NCBI RefSeq assembly: GCF_014697615.1
Contig: NZ_JACJSD010000020.1
Location: 1-64,000, forward strand
Source of the DNA: Nostoc sp. FACHB-280
GTDB taxonomy: Bacteria; Cyanobacteriota; Cyanobacteriia; Cyanobacteriales; Nostocaceae
DNA: 64,000 nt
Reading direction: 5' to 3'
Every line of letters begins with the position of its first letter. Within the stretch, counting starts at the first letter, position 1. Made by a program: the position numbers and the translations under genes. Shown piece by piece: positions 45,494 through 56,736 of this stretch. The notes beneath the pieces are model-generated. The model was not told the origin of the DNA, made no database searches, and was given only the letters and a program-made list of their open reading frames with translations.

Positions 45494-47464
45494 TTAATAA
45501 AGAATTTGAGTAGGGGTGGGACAAGCAAACCAGGACAATAAGGTGGAGTAAAGCTTTAAGACAATGGCATGACGTTGAAATATTTGATAAATTTCACTAG
45601 CGGAAGTTGCACTGATATCTGGACTCTGGTGTGAAAGTCGCCGGATGAGTTGACTGTGGCGAATCAGCATTTCATAGGATTTGAGTGTAGGGTTTGTGGA
45701 AGGAATTAAACCTTCTGCTTTGGATATTTTGATTTCTTTGTTGGGTGGCGCTAAAACACTGTTACCAACAAAATTTGTCTGATCTTGATGCTTCTCAGGG
45801 TTGGCTACTGCTGGAGAATTAATCGGAATTTGAATCCAAAATTCTGTGCCTTGGCCGGGTTGAGAATGACACCGGAGAATTCCTTGGTGTCTATCAACAA
45901 TTACTTGATGGCTAATGGCCATACCGAGGCCAGTACCTTTGCCAATTTCTTTGGTGGTGAAAAAGGGATCATAGATCCGTTGGATGATTTCTTCCTGCAT
46001 CCCTGGGCCATTGTCAGCAATGCGAATCACAATCCACTGATTGTCTAGGGTGTGGGTGCGAATGGTGATTTGCGGTTGAGTTAATTGACTCTGAGCAATT
46101 GATTCTTCTAAAGCATCAATGGCATTTGCCAGGATGTTCATAAACACTTGATTTAACTGTCCGGGATAGCACTCAGTGGGGGGGAGTTGCTCATAATTTT
46201 TAATTACTTGAATTTCGGGGCGGTGGGAAGTCCCCTTGAGGCGATGGCGAAGAATCATCAGTGTCCCTTCTATACCATCGTGGATATTGACGGTTTTCAT
46301 TTGGGCTTCGTCATGGCGGGAGAAGTTTTTCAGGGATTTGACAATTTCTACGATGCGATCGCTCCCTAGTTTCATCGAATCTAGTAATTTGGGCAAATCC
46401 TCACTGATAAACTCCACATCAATATTTTCGATTTCTGTTGCCAACTCAGCCGACACTACAGGAAAATTCTTCTGATACTCTTGTAATAAGCGCAACAAGT
46501 CTTCTGCATACTCAGAAACACAGCGCAAGTTGCCGCAAATAAAGTTAACGGGATTGTTGATTTCATGGGCAACACCGGCTATGAGTTGTCCCAAGCTGGA
46601 CATTTTCTCACTTTGAATTAACTGGGTTTGCGCCAGTTGCAAATCTTGTAAAGCCTGTTGGAGTTTTTCAGTCTGGGCTTTGGCTTGGGCGGTTGCTTGG
46701 GTGCTTTGTTCATACAGCACAGCTTTTTCAATGGCGACTGCGGTTTGAGAAGCAAAAATACTCACCAGTTTGAGATGCTCGGCTGTATATGCGTCGATTT
46801 TATTGGTACCAAGGGCGATCGCACCTAGTATCCGTTCTTTGGCACACAGAGGAACGCAAATCAACCCATGAATGTTTTTCTCATCGCCTAAGCGTGGATC
46901 AGTTTGCACATCATTAATCAGCTCTGCACGCCCAGATTGGATAATGTGGCCAATAATGCCTTTGGTGGAAGAAATTTGCCTCTGATCCAACAAATTACCA
47001 AATTCAGCAATCACTTCTAAGGTGGTTGCATCCTCACCCAGCAATAAAATCGTCCCCGCAGATGATTCAATTAATTGACTCATTTCCTGAAGCACGAGTT
47101 GAGCAATTTGTTTGGTATCTAAACTTGTGGTCAGTTGTGTCGAGATATCCTGAAATAAATCAATTTCCTGATATCGCTCTAGTAATTCCTTGGCTAGTTC
47201 TTTCTTTTCGGCTTCTTGTTTGGCTAACAGCGACAGCAAGCTGGCAACTGTCTGTATTTGTTCTTGTCCAACTACCCAACCAATGTTTTCTTGCCCAACC
47301 TCAATTGGATATCGGTTATTTGTAGTCTGTGTACCAATACTGAACAGTGGTGTACCGTCTAACAGTTCAATATGAATAGCACTGTTGATTTGGTTGGCTA
47401 AGTTCTGAAGCAGGGATAATAGTTCTTTTTTGTTAAGAATTTTTTTTAGGCTAATGATAGACAT
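45494..47464 (-). CDS. GAF-domain sensor histidine kinase
   Basis: 656 aa, cytoplasmic. A GAF domain (about 112-250), a coiled-coil (about 255-290), a HisKA-like helix pair with the phospho-His in LIAGVAHEINNPVNFICGN and HATPase (about 390-540) with the N-box MNILANAIDALEE, ADNGPGM and GTGLGMAIS. A non-conserved tail of about 100 residues follows (PNKEIKISKAEGLIP...). Same strand as and 29 bp upstream of the PAS hybrid kinase, so these are likely one transcript. No bilin-binding Cys context was recognised. The small upstream ORF overlapping its start is a kinase remnant. Confidence 0.92.
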   Translation of the reverse strand: MSIISLKKILNKKELLSLLQNLANQINSAIHIELLDGTPLFSIGTQTTNNRYPIEVGQENIGWVVGQEQIQTVASLLSLLAKQEAEKKELAKELLERYQEIDLFQDISTQLTTSLDTKQIAQLVLQEMSQLIESSAGTILLLGEDATTLEVIAEFGNLLDQRQISSTKGIIGHIIQSGRAELINDVQTDPRLGDEKNIHGLICVPLCAKERILGAIALGTNKIDAYTAEHLKLVSIFASQTAVAIEKAVLYEQSTQATAQAKAQTEKLQQALQDLQLAQTQLIQSEKMSSLGQLIAGVAHEINNPVNFICGNLRCVSEYAEDLLRLLQEYQKNFPVVSAELATEIENIDVEFISEDLPKLLDSMKLGSDRIVEIVKSLKNFSRHDEAQMKTVNIHDGIEGTLMILRHRLKGTSHRPEIQVIKNYEQLPPTECYPGQLNQVFMNILANAIDALEESIAQSQLTQPQITIRTHTLDNQWIVIRIADNGPGMQEEIIQRIYDPFFTTKEIGKGTGLGMAISHQVIVDRHQGILRCHSQPGQGTEFWIQIPINSPAVANPEKHQDQTNFVGNSVLAPPNKEIKISKAEGLIPSTNPTLKSYEMLIRHSQLIRRLSHQSPDISATSASEIYQIFQRHAIVLKLYSTLLSWFACPTPTQILY

Positions 47465-47767
47465 ATCTCACCTCATCTAGAGAACTTGGATATTTACCTG
47501 TGAGCCAACCAAGCAAGTGAGGAATTTTTGAAAATCTTGCTGCTAAGTTTTTGCTTTGTAGCAGTTGGGCATTTTGTTCAAGTTGTACATTTCTTGGGAG
47601 AGTCAGGCCTTGAATGTACAAGTTCTTGAGAATTTCCAGGCGATCGCGTGTAAATACTTCCATAAACTGTGGGAAAACAATGGGAAATTAGTCAGCCCAG
47701 CGAATACCCGATAAACTAAAGTACGACCCCCAGCATTAATCTTCCCAGCCATAATCTAGTCAGGAAT
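47451..47767 (-). pseudogene. Remnant of an HstK-type Ser/Thr kinase/GAF gene
   Basis: Two degraded pieces on the minus strand. Piece one (about 47708-47767) reads IPD, a stop, then IMAGKINAGGRTLVYR, which aligns residue for residue with the start of the Ser/Thr kinase at 26294 (LSGYLLNEYLYESVDTSIYR); the stop replaces the family's Tyr. Piece two (47451-47663, 70 codons, another frame) reads EVFTRDRLEILKNLYIQG then NVQLEQNAQLL, matching the end of the GAF domain of such proteins (FTPDRLEVLK...NA.LY). The kinase core, ATPase and TPR region in between are gone. The second piece could look like a small ORF, but it starts inside a domain. Confidence 0.65.
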
Positions 47768-48053
47768 CTGCACAGTTGCATCAACACGACCGTTCATATA
47801 CTTAGGAATTGTTATTACAGTCTAGGGATCTAATCTTGCTCAATTAAGACTAGTCTTCCCAGAAATATTAGCTGTATAACTATGAAGTGGATATTGGTAA
47901 TTTTTTCCAACAGCCAAGCTCTTTGTTGATTACCGATTCTTCAGTTTTAATATTTGTTAAGCAACTGTATGTTAAATTTATCTGTCCACTTACGAATTGC
48001 TTGACTACACTTAGAAATTAGCAACTGCATTGCTGTCCTTAAGCGTAATTATT
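47768..48053. other. Intergenic region upstream of the HtrA gene
   Basis: About 290 bp divergent spacer. The left part (47768-47820) may extend the kinase remnant (VITIPKYMNGRVDATVQ in the same frame as piece one, not matched to a family). The right part should hold the htrA promoter. Nothing else is recognised. Confidence 0.4.
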
Positions 48054-49259
48054 ATGAATTTATCTTTGAAGCAACTGGCTATTTACTTATCTTTACTATT
48101 GGTTGGTGGTGGTGCAGGTCTATTTGGTAGTCGCTATCTCCTGACTCAAAATCGCTCATTTCGAGAGTTAAGAAATGTAACAGCGGCTTTACCGCCAGAA
48201 TCTGTCACGCCTTATGCCCCTAGCGGTAGTTTGGGAGCGACTGGCGGAGATAACGTGAATTTTATTGCTACAGCAGTGCAGAAGGTTGGCCCGGCTGTAG
48301 TCCGCATTAATGCAACTCGAAAAGTCGCAAATCCCATCTCGGATGCTTTAAAAAACCCCCTCTTGCGCCGCTTTTTTGGCGAAGAGGAACAAGCAATTCC
48401 CCAGGAACGGATTGAACGCGGTACAGGTTCAGGATTTATTTTGAGTCAAAATGGTGAATTGCTGACCAATGCCCATGTAGTTGCTGATACAGATACAGTC
48501 CAAGTCACCCTCAAGGATGGTCGGACTTTTGAGGGCAAGGTCATAGGTATTGATACGATTACAGATGTAGCGGTTGTCAAAATTCCTGGTGATAAATTGC
48601 CGACGGTGAAGCTGGGCAATTCGCAAAATTTAATTCCTGGACAATGGGCGATCGCTATTGGCAATCCTCTGGGTTTAGATAACACTGTTACCATCGGTAT
48701 TATCAGCGCCACTGACCGCACCAGCGCCCAAGTTGGTGTACCAGATAAACGTGTAAGTTTCATCCAAACAGATGCAGCTATTAACCCTGGTAATTCTGGG
48801 GGGCCATTGTTAAACGCCCAAGGTGAAGTTATTGGCGTAAATACCGCCATTCGCGCTGATGCCCAAGGATTAGGTTTTGCCATTCCAATTGAAACGGCTG
48901 CCCGTGTAGCTAAAGAGTTATTTACTAAAGGGCGGGTAGATCATCCTTTTTTGGGAATTGAAATGGCAGATTTAAACCCCACCAAAAAACAGCAAATTAA
49001 TCTCGAAAACAAACTCAACATCAAACAAGATTCTGGCGTGGTGATTAAGGGCGTATTAGATGACTCGCCAGCAAAACGGGCTGGACTGCTTCCTGGCGAC
49101 ATAATCCAAAAAGTGAACGCAAGACCAGTTAAAACAGCCGCCCAAGTGCAGAAGCTAGTAGAATCCAGCACAGTCGGCGATATCCTCGTACTTGAAATCA
49201 ACCGCAGTGGCAAAATACAGACTTTAAAAGTGCAGTCAGGTGTCTATCCGAAAAAATAG
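48054..49259 (+). CDS. HtrA/Deg-family serine protease with PDZ domain
   Basis: A 401-aa protease of the HhoA/HhoB/HtrA type. The start ATG at 48054 begins a signal/anchor helix, MNLSLKQLAIYLSLLLVGGGAG; the in-frame TTG 8 codons upstream is less likely. Triad: His in TNAHVVAD, Asp in TITDVAVVKIP, Ser in NPGNSGGPL. A single PDZ domain (about 295-395) follows, with GVVIKGVLDDSPAKRAGLLPGD. It should act in the periplasm or thylakoid lumen in protein quality control. Which of the three cyanobacterial paralogues it is cannot be decided from sequence alone. Confidence 0.94.
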   Translation: MNLSLKQLAIYLSLLLVGGGAGLFGSRYLLTQNRSFRELRNVTAALPPESVTPYAPSGSLGATGGDNVNFIATAVQKVGPAVVRINATRKVANPISDALKNPLLRRFFGEEEQAIPQERIERGTGSGFILSQNGELLTNAHVVADTDTVQVTLKDGRTFEGKVIGIDTITDVAVVKIPGDKLPTVKLGNSQNLIPGQWAIAIGNPLGLDNTVTIGIISATDRTSAQVGVPDKRVSFIQTDAAINPGNSGGPLLNAQGEVIGVNTAIRADAQGLGFAIPIETAARVAKELFTKGRVDHPFLGIEMADLNPTKKQQINLENKLNIKQDSGVVIKGVLDDSPAKRAGLLPGDIIQKVNARPVKTAAQVQKLVESSTVGDILVLEINRSGKIQTLKVQSGVYPKK

Positions 49260-49271
49260 TCAATCGTCCAA

Positions 49272-49315
49272 CAATTTTAGATTTTGGATTTTTCACCAAT
49301 CTAAAATCTAAAATT
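49272..49315. terminator. Long hairpin between convergent genes
   Basis: CAATTTTAGATTTTGGATT (49272-49290) is almost perfectly inverted as AATCTAAAATCTAAAATTG (49298-49315). It sits 12 bp after the HtrA stop and 3 bp from the DUF760 stop. It is AT-rich rather than GC-stemmed but may work as a bidirectional terminator; it is also a dispersed cyanobacterial repeat. Confidence 0.6.
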
Positions 49316-49317
49316 GA

Positions 49318-49665
49318 CTATTGTCCCTCAGATAAGTAATCTAACTGCATTCTTTGTTCCATCTGCCTTAAGAAATACCCCGTCATCATTGCTGACGCTA
49401 ATAGCCCAGCCAGATTTTCTCTGTCTGTCGTAATTTGCACGTTGAAGTTTTCTGCGGGTAGCATTCCCACTAGCCCTTGGACATTTTGGGAAATTATTTG
49501 CTTAATTTCAGGGCTGACAGACTGGGCGATACGCGCTAACACATCAGGCGACTGATGTTGCAAATACTGGAGTAACTGATTGGGATTTTCCTCAAAGTTC
49601 TCGCCTAGAAGTTGATTCGGGTGTTCCTCGGAGTTGTCATTCAAAAAGTCAGGGTCAAACACCAT
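49318..49665 (-). CDS. DUF760-family protein
   Basis: A 115-aa soluble protein. Core: NQLLQYLQHQSPDVLARIAQ, SPEIKQIISQNVQGLVG, then FNVQITTDRENLAGLLASAMMTGYFLRQMEQRM. This is the DUF760 family of cyanobacteria and plastids, of unknown molecular role. The first about 30 residues contain a near-duplicate, NSEEHPNQLLGENFEENPNQLLQ. Start ATG at 49665. Confidence 0.88.
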   Translation of the reverse strand: MVFDPDFLNDNSEEHPNQLLGENFEENPNQLLQYLQHQSPDVLARIAQSVSPEIKQIISQNVQGLVGMLPAENFNVQITTDRENLAGLLASAMMTGYFLRQMEQRMQLDYLSEGQ

Positions 49666-49753
49666 TGGCAGTCTTTTTTAGCTTAGTTGCTAATTCTACT
49701 CTAAACCATAGTACAAGGGTAGCGTCTTTTCCACAGGTATGGGTTTTATATCC

Positions 49754-49882
49754 AGGACTTAGCGCAAAGGTTGTATTTGAAGAATTGGTGTAAGGGCTTC
49801 GCCGTGAGCGTCAGCCGAACGGTTTGCGGGTGTCAGGGTCTTAAAAACCTACACTCTTACACCCCTATACCCCTTAAGTCCT
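49754..49882. repeat. Inverted-repeat element with AGGACTTA ends
   Basis: AGGACTTA (49754-49761) is inverted as TAAGTCCT (49875-49882). Inside are GTGTAAGGG, GCTTCGCCGTGAGCGTC and CACTCTTACACCCCTATACCCC. It belongs to the same loose family as 4548-4654 and 59520-59640. Confidence 0.6.
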
Positions 49883-49884
49883 AC

Positions 49885-49937
49885 TAACCTGTCACCTGTC
49901 ACCTGTCACCTGTCACCTCTAGCCTGTCACCTCTTCT
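49885..49937. repeat. Heptamer tandem repeat reaching the scpB stop codon
   Basis: CTGTCAC units are repeated about five times from 49888. The array continues across the scpB stop codon at 49919, so the last scpB residues (VTG) are encoded by repeat units. Confidence 0.75.
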
Positions 49938-50473
49938 ACCTCATCTTCAATAGCTAGATTGAGTTCTAGTTGCTGTTCTTTAGTATCAAATGGCTGGGGA
50001 AGTTGCTCGATTTGAAAGTACTGATGAAATTTTGGTGTTACTTGTAGCGAATAAGAACGGGATTCGTTATCTCGGCGTTTTTTGACAAAACCAAGTTCGA
50101 CTAATTCTTGAACATGTTGATACGCACCTGAACCCCGGAGGTTAATCAAGTCGCTTTGCAAAATTGGACTATTGAGGGCGATCGCCGCTAAACTCCTCAA
50201 TGCGCCTACCCCTAATTCTACCGGAATCAGTGTTTGCACTAAATCTTGAAAGTCAGTTCTTAGTTGCAGGCTGTAACCATCTGTAGTTTCAACAACTTCT
50301 AAGGCGCTATCTCTACGGGCGTAACTATCTATCAGTTCAATTATGCCTTCTTGGGCAGTGGCGCGATCGCAAGCTGCATATTCCGCTATTTCACTGAGAG
50401 ATAAAGGCTTACCCTTTAAATAGAGAATTGCTTCAATTTTAGTCGCTGTCTTGGTCGCGGTGGCTGTTTTCAT
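49919..50473 (-). CDS. scpB: Segregation and condensation protein B
   Basis: 184 aa, ScpB of the SMC-ScpAB condensin. Tandem winged helices: KIEAILYLKGKPLSLSEIA (helix-turn-helix 1, about 11-30), the strand DGYSLQLRTDF, LRSLAAIALNSPILQSDLINLRGSGAY and LVELGFVKKRRDNESRSYSLQVTPKFHQYFQI, which match the family. The last codons lie in a heptamer tandem repeat. No scpA is next to it. A stretch of short tandem repeats upstream separates it from ispD. Confidence 0.93.
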   Translation of the reverse strand: MKTATATKTATKIEAILYLKGKPLSLSEIAEYAACDRATAQEGIIELIDSYARRDSALEVVETTDGYSLQLRTDFQDLVQTLIPVELGVGALRSLAAIALNSPILQSDLINLRGSGAYQHVQELVELGFVKKRRDNESRSYSLQVTPKFHQYFQIEQLPQPFDTKEQQLELNLAIEDEVEEVTG

Positions 50474-50731
50474 TGGGTGTTAGTCAATGGTCAATAGTGA
50501 GCCAGTGCGGTCTTGGGGGTTCCCCCTATGAGCGACTGGCGAACCCCGAAGGGGTCAATAGTCAATAGTTATTAGTCATTGGTCACTGACAACTGATGAC
50601 TAGTAACTGACGATCAACAAGTGTGTGGGATTATACTTGATTTTGTTGCAAAAGTCAAAAATCCTCTTAACAATTCTCAACATTCCCCTAATCTCCCTTG
50701 TCTCCCTTGTCCCCTCATCCCCCTTCTTCCC
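50474..50731. repeat. Intergenic region with heptamer/octamer repeats
   Basis: This 258-bp gap between the scpB start and ispD stop holds GTCAATAGTCAATAGTTATTAGTCATTGGTC-type tandem units (landmarks at 50480-50600), a GAACCCCGAAGGGGTC palindrome (about 50542-50557) and the TCTCCCTTG nonamers near 50690-50720. No gene. Confidence 0.6.
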
Positions 50732-51415
50732 TCACCCTCCCCGATGACTGATAATAAATTCAGCGATCGCTAAATCCTGGGGAGTAGTAACTTTTAAATT
50801 CGTCTCCTCACCTGGAACAATTCGTACTTCAATACCACATCTTTCAAATAACGCTGCATCGTCCGTCACTTCCCAACCTTGACGAATACCTTCAGCGTGG
50901 CACTGTTTCAATAACTGGACATTAAATCCTTGGGGAGTTTGGGCAGCCCACAAATTTTTTCGGTCAGGCGTACTTTGAATTATGCCAGTTTCATCAACAA
51001 TTTTAATCGTGTCTTTTACTGGGATGGCAGCAATTAACCCAGCACAATGACGAATTGCTTCTGCACAAGCATTTAGCAAATTTGGTGTAGCCAAACATCT
51101 AGCACCATCATGAATTAATACTTGTTCTGCTTCTGGTGGTAACGCTTGCAAGCCGTTGTAAACCGATTCTTGCCGAGTACTACCACCAAGAATAAATTTC
51201 ACAGGTTTAGTCAGCGACAAATCAGCAATGATATTTTTAAAGTCAGGCCAGTCACTAGGCTGAGAAATAATTCCTATCCAACTAATAGAACTTGCTGCTT
51301 CCGCCGCTAACAAAGTCCAAGCAATAATCGGTTTTGACTGAACTTCAAGAAAAAGTTTATTGCGGTTACTACCCATTCTTTTACCGACACCGGCAGCAGG
51401 AATTAATAAATACAC
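50732..51415 (-). CDS. ispD: 2-C-methyl-D-erythritol 4-phosphate cytidylyltransferase
   Basis: 227 aa. It makes CDP-ME in the MEP isoprenoid pathway that supplies chlorophyll, carotenoid and quinone tails. The nucleotide-binding N-terminus reads LLIPAAGVGKRMGSNRNKLFL; then VLIHDGARCLAT (family usually DGARPL), VKDTIKIV, NLWAAQTPQGF and EVTDDAALFERCG complete the active-site set. Length equals the family norm. Upstream lies prk on the same strand, but their roles are not directly linked. Confidence 0.95.
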   Translation of the reverse strand: MYLLIPAAGVGKRMGSNRNKLFLEVQSKPIIAWTLLAAEAASSISWIGIISQPSDWPDFKNIIADLSLTKPVKFILGGSTRQESVYNGLQALPPEAEQVLIHDGARCLATPNLLNACAEAIRHCAGLIAAIPVKDTIKIVDETGIIQSTPDRKNLWAAQTPQGFNVQLLKQCHAEGIRQGWEVTDDAALFERCGIEVRIVPGEETNLKVTTPQDLAIAEFIISHRGG

Positions 51416-51429
51416 AAGCGTCCTCGATG

Positions 51430-51470
51430 AGAAAACTAAAGGTTAGAGGTTACAGGTTAGAGGTTAGAGA
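51430..51470. repeat. Heptamer tandem repeat (GGTTAGA type)
   Basis: AAGGTTAGAGGTTACAGGTTAG-like units right upstream of the ispD start (landmark only). It belongs to the same STRR-like family as 34636-34680. Confidence 0.65.
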
Positions 51471-51632
51471 TTTATAGAGGCATTTTGAACCTAGTCCTAG
51501 TACAGTTCAGCGTAAATAAACCGACCATAAGGAATTGCTAAAAAGCTTGTAGTATCACTATTTTTTCTTTTTCCTTTTGACCTTTTACTTTTGCCTTTTT
51601 GTACTACTCCCTACTCACCATTCCCATCACTA

Positions 51633-51668
51633 CAAAAATAAAAAGGGGATGCCCCCGGAAGCACCCCC
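51633..51668 (-). terminator. Rho-independent terminator after prk
   Basis: On the minus strand GGGGGTGC (51661-51668) pairs with GCATCCCC (51645-51652) with one G:U pair, followed by TTTTTATTTTTG. It lies 33 bp after the prk stop codon. Confidence 0.85.
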
Positions 51669-51700
51669 AAAAACTTTGACACAAACACTGCTGTTTTGTT

Positions 51701-52705
51701 TTAAACTTGAACTGCTAGTTTTGCTTCCTTTGATGTTAAACGTTCGTAGGCAGCACGCATTTTTAGACCTGTCAGCACTTGGAACAAACCAGTTCCATTG
51801 TTAGAACCTGGGTACTCACGGTGTTGGAGTAACAAGTGAGTCATTTCACCTTCGTACTTGGTGGATGTGTTGCTGAGATGGTTTTCGATGTAGATGACTT
51901 CTTCTAGGTTGTCAAATTGACCATCTACTTCGAGTACTGAGACATAGCGGCCATAGTAAACATCGGAACCATAGTACAGTTGCATACCAGGATAGGAACA
52001 GGTCAGCTTGCGTCCACAAGGAGTCCAGTTAATGGTGGAACCTTCATCAAATAAGTAAACAGGAGTGAATCCTTCTTTACCTTCGCGTTGCAACATCCGT
52101 ACCCGCAAAACTTTGCGTTCGGTGTCGTTTTTGATAAGGTTTGTGGGCAGTACTTGGAGAACTACGTCAGCGAATTCTCTTTGGGGTTCGATATACTTTG
52201 TAAAGTCAGGTTTACGAGAGTTGATAGCAGCTAAAACATCTTCGTAGCGATGGCCTCTTTCTGCCATATCGCGTTGAATCTTCCAAGCAATTTTAACTTC
52301 ATCGCTGATATCAAAATAAACGCTGAAATCAAGGAGCGATCGCACCCGTTCATCATATAAAGGATGTAGACCTTCAACCACAATAATGTGATTTGGTTCT
52401 ACTATTTCTGGGGGATCAATCATGCCGGTTTCGTGGTTATAAATCGGCTTATTAATGGTTTGACCTTCTTTGAGAGCTTTAATTTGCTCATACATCAAGT
52501 CAAAATTGTTTGCCCTGGGGTCAAGTGCAGTTATCCCAGTTTCTTTGCGCTGTTTGCGATCTAAGCAATGATAGTCATCCAAGCAGATAACTGTCATAAA
52601 CTCTTCACCAAACAAATCTATCAAACGACGCAAAAAAGTAGATTTGCCACACCCGGAGTCTCCGGCTACTCCAATTAGTACCACGCGTTCCGGCTTACTT
52701 GTCAT
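51701..52705 (-). CDS. prk: Phosphoribulokinase
   Basis: 334 aa. It makes ribulose 1,5-bisphosphate for RuBisCO, the last step of CO2-acceptor regeneration. The P-loop is GDSGCGKST, with Cys19 in it and Cys41 in TVICLDDYH: the thioredoxin-controlled pair. A second pair is in CGRKLTCSYPG, used in CP12-GAPDH-PRK complex regulation. Also GLHPLYDERVRSLLD and ENHLSNTSTKYEGE are conserved. The start ATG at 52705 has AGGAG seven bases ahead. Long spacer of about 1 kb separates it from the divergent petH. Confidence 0.97.
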   Translation of the reverse strand: MTSKPERVVLIGVAGDSGCGKSTFLRRLIDLFGEEFMTVICLDDYHCLDRKQRKETGITALDPRANNFDLMYEQIKALKEGQTINKPIYNHETGMIDPPEIVEPNHIIVVEGLHPLYDERVRSLLDFSVYFDISDEVKIAWKIQRDMAERGHRYEDVLAAINSRKPDFTKYIEPQREFADVVLQVLPTNLIKNDTERKVLRVRMLQREGKEGFTPVYLFDEGSTINWTPCGRKLTCSYPGMQLYYGSDVYYGRYVSVLEVDGQFDNLEEVIYIENHLSNTSTKYEGEMTHLLLQHREYPGSNNGTGLFQVLTGLKMRAAYERLTSKEAKLAVQV

Positions 52706-55026
<2,321 letters not shown>

Positions 55027-55374
55027 GTTGGTCATTAGTCAATAGATTAAGACAACTGACAAAATATAACTGAAGCAGGATAATCTGTAGGGTGGGCGAT
55101 GCTCACCCTACAATTGTTTTGTATATGTACTTGCTGAGTACTAAGTTCTGGTGGTTATAGCAGGAGGCAGAAGGCAGAAGGCAGGAGGCAGGAGGCAAGA
55201 GGTAAAAGTTTTACTATACCTAGCATTCATGCTTTTTAAATTTCCTAACCCATACTTCAACTGCCATACATAACTACTCAGCACTCAGCGAAAAGTTGCG
55301 TGCGGGGGTTTCTCCGCCCTTGCAAACTTCGGTGACTCAGCACTTGGCACTAAAATATATTGGATGAAAAGTTT
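55027..55374. other. Intergenic region with hairpin and heptamer repeats
   Basis: 348 bp between petH and hom. It holds the hairpin at 55086-55112 and a GGCAGAA/GGCAGGA heptamer array (about 55164-55203). No gene was seen. Confidence 0.6.
55086..55118 (+). terminator. Hairpin terminator after petH
   Basis: TGTAGGGTGGGC (55086-55097) pairs with GCTCACCCTACA (55101-55112) around a GAT loop and is followed by ATTGTTTT. Confidence 0.75.
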
Positions 55375-56664
55375 GTGGGTGTAAAGCTAGGAATATTGGG
55401 ATTAGGTACTGTAGGTACAGGTACGGTGCAACTACTACAAGATGCTGTTGGCCGTCATCCGGTGTTAGAGGAAATCGAAATTTATCGGGTGGGTGTCCGA
55501 TCGCCTGACAAACCCCGTGCTGTAGAATTACCAGAATCAGTCATAACTACAGATTTAGAAGCAATTGTCAATGATCCGGCTGTAGATATTGTAGTTGAGG
55601 TGATGGGGGGATTGGAACCGGCGCGATCGCTCATTCTCCAAGCGATTAAAAATGGTAAACACGTTGTCACAGCTAACAAAGCGGCAATTTCCCGATTTGG
55701 GGCAGAAATTTTCAACGCCGCCAATGAAGCCGGGGTTTATGTGATGTTAGAAGCGGCTGTTGGTGGGGGAATTCCCGTGATTCAACCCCTGAAGCAAGCT
55801 TTAAGTGTTAACCGGATTAACACTGTTATTGGTATTGTTAACGGTACCACTAACTATATCCTCACCCGGATGCAAACTGAAGGCAGTGATTTTGGGGATG
55901 TGTTAGCTGATGCTCAACGCTTGGGTTATGCTGAAGCTGACCCAACAGCCGATGTCGATGGTTTAGATGCAGCCGATAAAATTGCGATTTTGGCATCCTT
56001 GGGTTTTGGTGGACGCATTAATTTACCAGATGTTTATTGTGAGGGTATCCGTCAAGTTAGCAAGACAGATATTACATACGCTGAAAAATTGGGCTTTGTG
56101 ATTAAATTATTAGCGATCGCTCAATACCAAAATAATAACCACTCCCAGTTGTCTGTGAGAGTACATCCCACCTTTGTACAGAAATCTCACCCTTTGGCCA
56201 GTGTTAACGGTGTGTATAACGCCATTCTTGTAGAAGGCGAACCCATCGGCCAAGTGATGTTTTTTGGCCCTGGTGCAGGTGCAGGTGCAACAGCCAGTGC
56301 TGTCACCTCCGATATTTTAAGTTTGACAGCAGCCCTCAAGAGTAACACCACTGCACCAAATCCCCTCCTAACTTGTAGACATGAAGATTACTGCCAAGTT
56401 ACTCCCATCTCGGAGTTATTTACCCGATTTTATGCCCGCTTCCTCACCAAAGACCACCCTGGTGTCATAGGTAAACTAGGTACTTGCTTTGGTAATCATG
56501 GTGTAAGTTTAGAGTCTGTGGTGCAAACTGGTTTCCAAGGAGCATTAGCAGAAATTGTGGTTGTTACCCACGATGTCCAGGAAGGTAATTTCCGCCAAGC
56601 TTTAGAAGAAATTCGCAGTCTGGAGGCGATTGATAGCATTGCCAGCATTTTGCGAGTGCTTTAG
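55375..56664 (+). CDS. hom: Homoserine dehydrogenase
   Basis: 429 aa. It reduces aspartate semialdehyde to homoserine, for threonine and methionine. NAD-binding start KLGILGLGTVGTGTVQLL; VVTANKAAISRFG with the catalytic Lys; GIVNGTTNYILTRM; YAEADPTADVDGLDAADK holds the key Glu and Asp residues. A C-terminal ACT domain (about 350-425, FLTKDHPGVIGKLGTCFGNHG) gives threonine feedback. The frame opens at TTG 55360, but the GTG at 55375 gives the usual MGVKLG start. Single gene. Confidence 0.96.
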   Translation: MGVKLGILGLGTVGTGTVQLLQDAVGRHPVLEEIEIYRVGVRSPDKPRAVELPESVITTDLEAIVNDPAVDIVVEVMGGLEPARSLILQAIKNGKHVVTANKAAISRFGAEIFNAANEAGVYVMLEAAVGGGIPVIQPLKQALSVNRINTVIGIVNGTTNYILTRMQTEGSDFGDVLADAQRLGYAEADPTADVDGLDAADKIAILASLGFGGRINLPDVYCEGIRQVSKTDITYAEKLGFVIKLLAIAQYQNNNHSQLSVRVHPTFVQKSHPLASVNGVYNAILVEGEPIGQVMFFGPGAGAGATASAVTSDILSLTAALKSNTTAPNPLLTCRHEDYCQVTPISELFTRFYARFLTKDHPGVIGKLGTCFGNHGVSLESVVQTGFQGALAEIVVVTHDVQEGNFRQALEEIRSLEAIDSIASILRVL

Positions 56665-56736
56665 AAGTATGAAGGGTGAAATAAATGCTGTGAGATGATG
56701 TCTGAAAATTAAGCTGTAAACCCGCATAGATGTTTA

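Noticed and set aside
47451-47663. Seventy-codon frame as a real small gene
   Set aside because: It begins in the middle of a GAF-like domain, overlaps the kinase start and has a matching kinase remnant just upstream, so it is called a pseudogene piece.
49885-49937. CRISPR array candidate (regular short repeats)
   Set aside because: The repeats are seven bases long with no spacers; these are STRR-like tandem repeats. The same holds for the arrays at 34.64, 42.0, 51.4, 55.2 and 56.9 kb and for the 24-bp repeat.
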